A DNA stretch of 29,638 nt. Origin: Paramacrobiotus richtersi. Lineage: Eukaryota > Tardigrada > Eutardigrada > Parachela > Macrobiotidae. The notes under the pieces were generated by a model. The model did not search any database and was not told where the DNA came from. It was given only the letters and a program-made list of their open reading frames with translations. Of this stretch, positions 22,701 through 29,638 are shown one piece after another. Position numbers and translations under genes: made by a program. The DNA lies in assembly GCA_034698045.1 (NCBI GenBank), contig JAQGAU010000375.1, positions 1-29,638 of the forward strand, given 5' to 3'. The number at the start of each line of letters is the position of its first letter. Positions within the stretch are counted from its first letter, which is position 1.

Positions 22701-23721
22701 TCAGAGTCTTTGGCGAATCCACAAAAGAGCTTTTGAAGTTTTTAGGTAGTAAAAATTGGAAATTAGTAAAATGCCCCATTCTGTCCTGCTGAGGAGTCTT
22801 ACCGCCCATTTTATTTCGTCAAATATTTCCACGGTGACTTGGTCATTATTCGTAGAGCCACCGCGGTGCATGATACCGCTTATCAACACATCGTCCTTAT
22901 CCTGGAAGTACGGCTGGCATGTTATTATGGGTGTTTGGTAAAGAAACGTCAGATCAGAGAAATACATCGAATTCAATATACAGTAACTGTGCGCAAAACA
23001 TCGCACGGTCGCCGTTCTCTAGTACGTACGCTAAGTGCGTGTCATGACCTTTCCGTAAAAGTAGTGACACGTAGTTCACATATGTACAAGAGAACGGCAA
23101 TGACTCTACGAACCTTTCGCGTTATCTTTTTCAAAACGGCACTTACTTGATCACGTATGCGCTGCACAAAAGCAATTTCCGGCCCAATCACAGCTAGCGT
23201 GCCCCGGACAAGCTGTAAATAGTAATGATTGTGCCTTAACTTCGAAAATTCTAAACATCTTTGGTTGCAAAATAAATTTCAGTGAATTTCAGTTAATGGC
23301 TATAACTATCTTGTAACTGCTAAGAACCGTTTTCGAGCGCAGTTTAGTTTGTGGACTTCGAAGCACTGGATTATAAAAACATGTGCACATTTATTACGGC
23401 CATGGAACATTAACTGTAAGAAAAATATCATACAAATGTGTATCACAAGTCAATCGCATAACCCGTATGCAATTATGCATCACGCACATACATATAAACT
23501 GAACGCATGGTAACGTCGTACCGCATTATTATACGATTACCGACCATGATAATTACATTTATGTTGATGCAACCATACTTGCTGCAGAAAACTTTGCATA
23601 TTCAATGCTGCACATTATGTTATACGGATTACGAAAAACTCTTTTAAGCAAAGCGGGAGTAGTTCTTAAGAAATGTACTGACCTTTGATACTGTCTGTTG
23701 AGAAAGGTCAATGTTGGACAT
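19718..23721 (-). CDS. DIS3L2-like protein, copy C, diverged: shortened cold-shock domains and altered catalytic Asp
   Basis: Predicted exons: 23721-23683, 23212-23147, 22901-22803, 22567-22331, 22240-22191, 21932-21797, 21729-21331, 21272-21128, 21030-20916, 20852-20795, 20742-20490, 20303-19822, 19738-19718. Phases join to 699 residues. The RNB exon is again 399 bases, but its motif is VDPTASEDLDNAVS, so the fourth Asp is Asn 235 (AAT). Exon 2 is 66 bases instead of 120. The HRNRALHGD loop of cold-shock domain 1 is HRGGSTNND. Most of cold-shock domain 2 is missing: a 50-base exon replaces exons of about 160 and 85 bases. ALFRRH is ALLYHH, and THMTSPIRR is TNATSPIRR. The frame is otherwise open, so this looks like a constrained but diverged gene rather than a pseudogene. 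The DNA at 22190-21933 may hide a decayed or alternative exon. Confidence 0.8.
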
Positions 23722-24865
23722 TTTTAGGATGCTATACGTATGAATGTTGTATAAAATCGAAAAGAATCGTTAAAATTCGAGCGTCCTCAGAATTATTTTA
23801 CTGTTTCCAATCCGCTATTTATATGCGCAGCTAATATGATTACGCGCTTTAATCTATCGGTTGTTGTGACATTATGATGTCATTATTATCAGCAGATTAC
23901 TACTATCTTTTATATTTATATTAATTACCGTACGTGGCAGTCGTGGACTCGTGGCTTAGGCTGACAATGGGTTGCCCTTTGCATCGTAGCTCAATGAATC
24001 TGTTATCTTATTGTTAGTAAAATTTCCATGGGTTCGTCTTTCACCGCGTGAACAATACCCTTAGTTCAACGGGAAGAAGACGTTATTGCGACTTAAGAAC
24101 ACTCCAGTGGTGCCTTATTTTTCGCAGTTTCACACTTCTAGTTTGTTGGCTTGCAGTAATCTGACGTATTAATCGAGCGTAATGGTCCGAAAGAAGAAAC
24201 AATTCTGCAGGTGACATTGTGAAACTATATTCGAAGACCTTCGTTATACTGTTCAAGATCTATATCACGCGCGGCCGCCCCATATCAAAAAAACCTGAAC
24301 AACCACGCAAAATAGGCAAAAAAACGGAGGTCACCATTAGACTTCCCATAGCCGAAAAGGTGGTCGCATGACATTTTCTAGACAAGTTTCATACCGGCTC
24401 AGCGCACGCCCGCTTGTTTGTGAAATCTTCGAGGTGACCTTCGAATTAAACTGATAAAAAAACCATTACCGGGAACAATACATCAATTCAAAACAACCAT
24501 TAAAATTTCATAGTTGTCGACCGAAGTGAAGCTGAGGTCCTCCTACTTATTGAATAGAACCATCGCAGGTACGAATTGCGCAAAACACGCCCTCGACTTT
24601 CGACTCCTTCCAAGTTAATACGAAACTTTGGTGCAAAAGTTTGTATAGCTGGCAGTTTCTTAGCTGTTGCATGCACGGATATAGTGACCACTGACGACAC
24701 GAGAGTAGTACCATTACTATTATTGCACAAGAAAATATGCGTAAACAAGTTGGAGCAGACGTCTGGCGAACCAACGACTCTGTACAAAATGCTGGGAAAA
24801 CCCCAGAAAGCGCAACATTGCAAATTTCAACTATTTAACACACCGTCTTATAAAATTTCAGCGCA
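23722..24865. other. Intergenic region upstream of DIS3L2 copy C
   Basis: No gene recognised. Unlike the regions upstream of copies A and B, I found no relative of the Cys-rich ORF at the matching distance (about 24330). A 107-codon minus-strand frame at 24823-24500 has no recognisable motif and probably lies in the 3' flank of the protease gene. Confidence 0.5.
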
Positions 24866-26420
24866 TTAGGCCATCACCGCCAGATCACCAAGTGGTGCCG
24901 TATCAAAAATCCAAGGTAAATACGCAGCTACGTTAGTGTACAGTGACACTATCCCAACCGCACAGTCGACGCCAGCGGATACCACTCCAGCCAAGTACTG
25001 AGTGTTGCTTTCCTGGTCAAGACAGAACAGCGGGCCTCCGCTGTCTCCATTGCAGGCATCTTGACCTACGACACCACCAGCGCAAATCACCGTACTGAAA
25101 TTAGTTCGGGCTCCTGTCGCCGGATCCCTTGCCTGAGCGCACCGTCGTCTCGAAGGGTCTAACACCGTCTGCGTGACGTACATTAAAGGAGTGATTGCAG
25201 GTGGTGAGGTCGCGCCTGAAAGTACAAATTTCGTAGATTGACATTGCTACGATACATGTGTTAAAACAGAAAGCGCCAGTTTAGTAACGTTTAGGATTTG
25301 AGATTTACAAGACGCGAAGGTCACAGATGTTTCGCTTATGATCGGCTTCTATGCTGTTTTAGATGCGATCGATCTTTACCTGGTACCCGAGCTGATAAAC
25401 GCCCAAATCCCGATGTTATGCAGGTATCCCCACGTTGCGGTACAGCCGCGTGATTCAAACACAGCGTACACGCGCAAGCCGCTTTTTCGCGGAAATCAAT
25501 AGGCTCGTCCAAAATCAGAACCGCAATGTCGTTATTCAGAACCGTGCGGGTAAAACTGGGATGTGGAATGGCTTGTGTGACAGCAATGGCTTGTGCGCAC
25601 CCTTGAACGAAGTCTGGATAACGGGAAAGAGTGACATTACCCGTATTACGGGTGATAACACCGATCGCGACAACAATGCTCAGATCGGACTGGTTGAACT
25701 CGGCTACAGTGCTGCTGACGATGCAATGCGCTGCAGTTACTATTGTTGACATGCCGACGATAGTCCCGCCACATAGTCCTGTAGTGTTCGTCCGCCTGTT
25801 GGAAATTGTTAATGAAACCTAAACGTTTAAAGCGAAGAAATCAAACAACTGCAAGAAACTGTCGTTGTGCACATTTTTACCTGCCAACAAAGTGTTCCGC
25901 TCCCTCCAGGGACTTCGAAACCCCCGACGATTTTGATGGAAGCTCTTTGAAAAGTTGTAAAAAGTGCTGGGTCACCGTTTGGTATGCCGCACTGCAGGTG
26001 GATCACTTCGCCCTTAGCTCCACTACGGAATAAAGCCACCGTGTTGGCGGGATTCTCTTCTGGGATGCTGGCATTTGGATCTGTAATTACCACTGTTATT
26101 GGTTTAATTGATAAGAAACAAGCTTCTGTATTGTACTAACCATAGCAGCAAAATAATAAAGCGCCCGTGACCGAATCCAGGCAGTCCTGAGAGAATGCCA
26201 CTGTTTTGTTTCCACATGAGTCCAGAGCATCCAGTGATACACACTCTCCTGCATTGGAATCTGGCGGAAAGTCAGGTGTGCAGGTTGAGGTGCTTTGCCT
26301 TTTCCATCGCGACAATGAAAAATTATCTTGAAAAATAGCAGCTGATATTGTAAAAGAAGTAACTAGCAGGATGGCCGAATTGATCGGTAAGTGTGGGAGA
26401 TTTCTGTTTTGCAGCACCAT
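24866..26420 (-). CDS. CLIP-domain serine protease (trypsin-like, family S1)
   Basis: Predicted exons: 26420-26141, 26080-25881, 25818-25380, 25215-24866. Phases join to 422 residues. A hydrophobic signal segment (about 14-30) is followed by a CLIP-type pattern of six Cys at 47, 60, 69, 80, 91 and 92, ending FCC. The zymogen cleavage site is K143 before IVGGFEV. The catalytic triad is complete: His 191 in TAAHC, Asp 257 in NNDIAVL, Ser 365 in GDSGGP. Asp 359 ([10 protein letters not shown]) sits at the base of the S1 pocket, predicting cleavage after Lys or Arg. The usual Trp of the SWG segment is Ala (SAG). CLIP proteases are secreted and act in cascades such as prophenoloxidase or Toll activation in arthropods. 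The start of exon 3 was set at 25818, giving CWQ followed by VSLTIS, since a nearer AG at the CAACAG breaks the frame. Confidence 0.88.
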
Positions 26421-28207
26421 TACGACACATGAAGCATACTACTGTTACTACAGACTCTGTAGGCCACCAAATACCGTGTGATTTGTTGGGAACCTTCGTA
26501 CACTTCGATGTGAAACGAACGACATCGTTACCACCATGGAACATGTGTACGGACCTTGAAAATAGTGCTGATGTTTGTTCGCGGATCGCTGCAGCACCAC
26601 CATTTCTGAATGTGCTTGTATAACGGCGAAGAAACAAATGCAGTTGCTTAATAGCTGTCTAATTGTATATAAGATCAACGAACGAACCGTAGAGCATAAA
26701 ATTTCATATTGAATGGCAACAATAATCCTGGTAGTATTATCCTACACGGAGACGTACACAAGCCTTGATCGTGGACATTTAATAACAAATTCTTGTGCTA
26801 GTACCTAACAGTATAACAGTGGGCCATCTGAAGCGGTCCCGTTTCACTTCGTCTCAGGACTTCAGTTTGTGTAACCAAGGTGCTTTGTTAAACTAGGAAC
26901 TGAGCGATTTCTTCTTTGTTCGTTTTTCTTCAATAAATTATAAAACATCACGACTGCATCCAGTTCTGAGTTCTAACAAGTGATACCGGTACGTTGGCCA
27001 GCGGTTCAACATGCATATGCGTGCACGGTGATATGCCGCTCACAAAGTTTTTAACTCTTGAACAAATACAAACCAAGTTCGTACCAGTCTTTGTAACCGA
27101 AAACTCGTGTTTCGAAACTGGCTGACCTCGTGCCATTAATGTGTCAAACTGAGAGCAACGCCGGTAACGGCTTAACTTGTGCGATGCGGTTGACAACGCG
27201 GTCAACCTGGGCTCTCCCGTTGATTCCCTGATATCATGACAGGCAACCTGGATAAATTCGGTATGGTAGAGTATGGTAGAGCACGTAACCGTGAACTGTC
27301 GGCTTTACGTCATTCTGTCCGCTGGATAGCGATAAAACAGTGTACCAGTGGGTATCACCGCCACGTAGTGGCCAGTTCTACCTATCGTCTGCTGCATATA
27401 TATTAGAGGTCATCGATTTCCACGTGTTTACGAGTTGTATCGATTTTTATCGGCTGCATCTACGTGTCTGCATACTGCAGAGTTGCAGTATATTTTAATT
27501 GTGTTACAATTATAACCTCTTGCGAAGTCTGATGCAGTGTGTTTTCATTGTTTTAATACGCACGGTCTCTAGCTTCGGCAGTCTGATTTGACAGCACAAC
27601 ATTTGACAACAACGCCGCGAAGAAAAATTAAGATAAACGATCGCCGTAGTCTTTGTTGATGCGAAATTAACTTAAAATTGTCTAGCCCGGCTATGCCTAT
27701 CAGTATATCACCTTTCCGAGTGAAGTCCAATTTAATATAACACTATCGGTCAGACAGCACTTGCATTTCTATACCGAAGTGCAGCTTTTTATGGAGATCG
27801 CAACGGGTTGTAACAATTATTTTTATCTTTACCGGGAAAAGAACCGGGAAAATGCCCAACTTTCTCAAGTTCAGACAGACAAACAAGTACAACCATAACC
27901 GGCTTTACGCAGTCATACAACTGTACCGTCTGGCCACGCGCCCAGCCATACACAGAGCCGACACGCGCATTCCACTGTGCACGTGCCAATCATACATGCA
28001 TAATACGAGATGCAAGCCAATGTCAATGCCCCGGAATAAGCCGTCCTGACTTCCAAGTATCAACACCCAATCGTGCCAACCACCAAAGTTTGTTTACGTG
28101 TTTTCAGCTGGTTTGCTCGATAAATCTGCCTGGAATACTGGATGCACACGTCATTTTGTGGTGTTTAATTTGAATAGTCAACTGATCTACTTGATTCTGA
28201 TCCGAAA
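26421..28207. other. Intergenic region, no gene recognised
   Basis: Holds the promoters of the minus-strand protease and the plus-strand cystathionine gamma-lyase, which are divergent. The open frames seen (for example minus 27205-26948 and plus 27852-28049) have no recognisable motif. A two-copy tandem repeat of GTATGGTAGA lies at 27261-27280. Confidence 0.5.
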
Positions 28208-29232
28208 ATGGCGCACTCCACTCCAAGCAAGCTGCCCAGTAAACATTCGCATGACGGGAAGCTTGGCAACGGGATCCCGGATTGGGATGCGCATCCCTAT
28301 CCCAGTTTTGCCACACAAGCCATCCACTCGGGCTGGGACCCGGAGGAAGTGGGTAAGTGTGCGGGTTTCGTTGCTTAGGGGCTGGTTTTCTTCGTGTGAT
28401 GATCGATAATGTCTGCGATGAACGATTTCTGCTGTTGTGGTGTTGTCATCACTTTTGAACAATTAAAAACGATTTAGCACTCACTTGAAGGTCTTTGAGC
28501 GACATTTCAAATACAGCTCCAAAATAACCTTGTGGCATTGTTGCTGTAATTCATATCGTAAACTCATTAGTTTACTCAGTTTGTTATTACATTGTGGTGC
28601 CAGTGTGTGAATGTAATAAACAAAAACTCAAACTGTCAGCAGCAAATAATCTCTGATAAATTAAAGTCAAATGGTTACGGGGTACGTAGTAAAATCCAAA
28701 AATGCGCAGTTATAGAATTGCAAACTTTTAAATAATATTTTTATTTGATAACAATAACGCACGATTAACACTGGTTAGGAATTTTTCAGAATATTATTAG
28801 TTAAAAAGTAAAATGCAATAAATCATACTTCTTTTTCTTATTAAATATTTATAAGCGGCTAAAAAACAAATCGTATACAACACACAATAATTATTATTAT
28901 TATCGCCGTTACATGGTAGTTGGTACACTAAATAGCACGTATATTTCTATCACTTCTCTTATCGCATTTCCTCTAGATTACAATTTCCGATTCCGTCAGC
29001 ATACGTTGTTTTATCCGCTCTTTTATGAAATTTCTTCCGATTTTTTTAAAGAATTTTTTTAAATGGTTTTTCTGTGTAGGCTGGACTCCAGTGGTGCATC
29101 CGTTATGTTTGTCGACAACATTTCGCCAGAATGGAGCGGCTGGTCACAAGGGATTTGAATATTCACGCTGGAGCAATCCCACGCGGGAACTGCTGGAGAA
29201 AACGCTGGCCAAAATCGAAAATGCACAACATG
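28208..29232 (+). CDS. CTH: Cystathionine gamma-lyase, first two exons only, continues beyond the window
   Basis: Exons 28208-28352 and 29080-29232 join in phase; the donor GTACGA at 29233 leads into an intron that does not end within the window. The first exon encodes a basic N-terminal extension and then FATQAIHSGWDPE, matching FATQAIHVGQDPEQ of animal CTH. The second encodes PVVHPLCLSTTFRQNG, GFEYSRWSNPTRE and LAKIENAQH, matching the family's PPISLSTTFKQ and GFEYSRSGNPTRN. The Tyr and Arg of EYSR contact the PLP phosphate of the neighbouring subunit in this family. The PLP-binding Lys lies in exons outside the window. The enzyme splits cystathionine to cysteine in the transsulfuration pathway. 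Cystathionine gamma-synthase-type relatives share the same motifs, but gamma-lyase fits best. Confidence 0.88.
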
Positions 29233-29638
29233 GTACGAAATTGCACTGTGGGCCTGTGGCATAGCTTTATGTAATCAAAATACTTTACTCTTTCCGATTT
29301 TATATTTAGGCAGGTTACGTTTTTCAGTTTTTTCTTCATTAATTGCCTCGATCATTAAGTTGATAATTCCGCTACGGCTAAATCAGTTAAATTATGGATG
29401 AATAGATACGTATAAAAAGCTGTTTTTGATAATTACAGATAATTTTAACCTGAAATTCCAGAAACGCGGATGATGTTTTTACCTGACCGAAATACCTGTG
29501 AAATTAATAGTTAAATAAACAAATATTGCTAAAGAAATAAGTCTTGCCGATCTGTTTCCGTAAATCTTAATTTAAGATGAGTTTGTATTAATTTTAATGA
29601 TTAGGTTTTAGCGTAGGTGCGCCATAATAACATTAATA
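29233..29638 (+). other. Intron 2 of cystathionine gamma-lyase (incomplete)
   Basis: AT-rich sequence after the donor at 29233 with no open frame resembling the next CTH exon. It runs to the end of the window. Confidence 0.6.

Noticed and set aside
24500..24823. 107-codon minus-strand frame downstream of the protease
   Set aside because: No motif or splice join; most likely 3' flanking sequence.
26948..27205. 85-codon minus-strand Cys-containing frame
   Set aside because: Few Cys, no similarity I could confirm to the Cys-rich ORF at 14165-14422, and no supporting neighbours.
27261..27280. Tandem repeat of GTATGGTAGA
   Set aside because: Only two copies; too short to be a meaningful satellite or regulatory array.

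Overview
The window is animal nuclear DNA. Genes are split by short GT-AG introns, mostly about 50-400 bases, and every exon chain I built by hand keeps its reading frame from start to stop. A CLIP-domain serine protease points to an ecdysozoan or panarthropod. The compact gene spacing and short introns would suit a tardigrade or similar small animal, but that is inference and the species is not fixed by what I can see.

Layout, left to right. (1) 123-1181, minus: a small protein with a tandem Tudor/Agenet pair resembling the N-terminus of FMRP/FXR. (2) 2518-7029, minus: DIS3L2-like 3'-5' exoribonuclease copy A. (3) 7030-9232: intergenic, holding a broken relative of a small Cys-rich gene (7644-7935). 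(4) 9233-13547, minus: DIS3L2-like copy B. (5) 14165-14422, minus: the open Cys-rich reading frame. (6) 15593-18288, plus: a non-canonical poly(A)/poly(U) polymerase of the mitochondrial PAP (MTPAP/PAPD1) type with an N-terminal double-stranded-RNA-binding domain. (7) 18630-18796: a long imperfect inverted repeat. (8) 19718-23721, minus: DIS3L2-like copy C, strongly diverged. (9) 24866-26420, minus: a CLIP-domain trypsin-like protease. (10) 28208 to beyond the window, plus: the first two exons of cystathionine gamma-lyase.

The notable part is the 2.5-23.7 kb block. Three tandem genes encode a DIS3L2-type nuclease, whose family degrades RNAs carrying 3' oligo(U) tails. Between copies B and C, on the opposite strand, lies a terminal nucleotidyltransferase of the class that adds such tails or poly(A), fused to a dsRNA-binding domain. 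This looks like a local cluster for tailing and decay of structured RNA, with an FMRP-type Tudor protein next door. Copies A and B keep all four catalytic Asp residues and near-identical gene architecture (766 and 765 residues). Copy C (699 residues) has lost parts of both cold-shock domains, carries Asn in place of the fourth catalytic Asp, and may have a new or reduced activity. The shared function of the cluster is inference from family knowledge.
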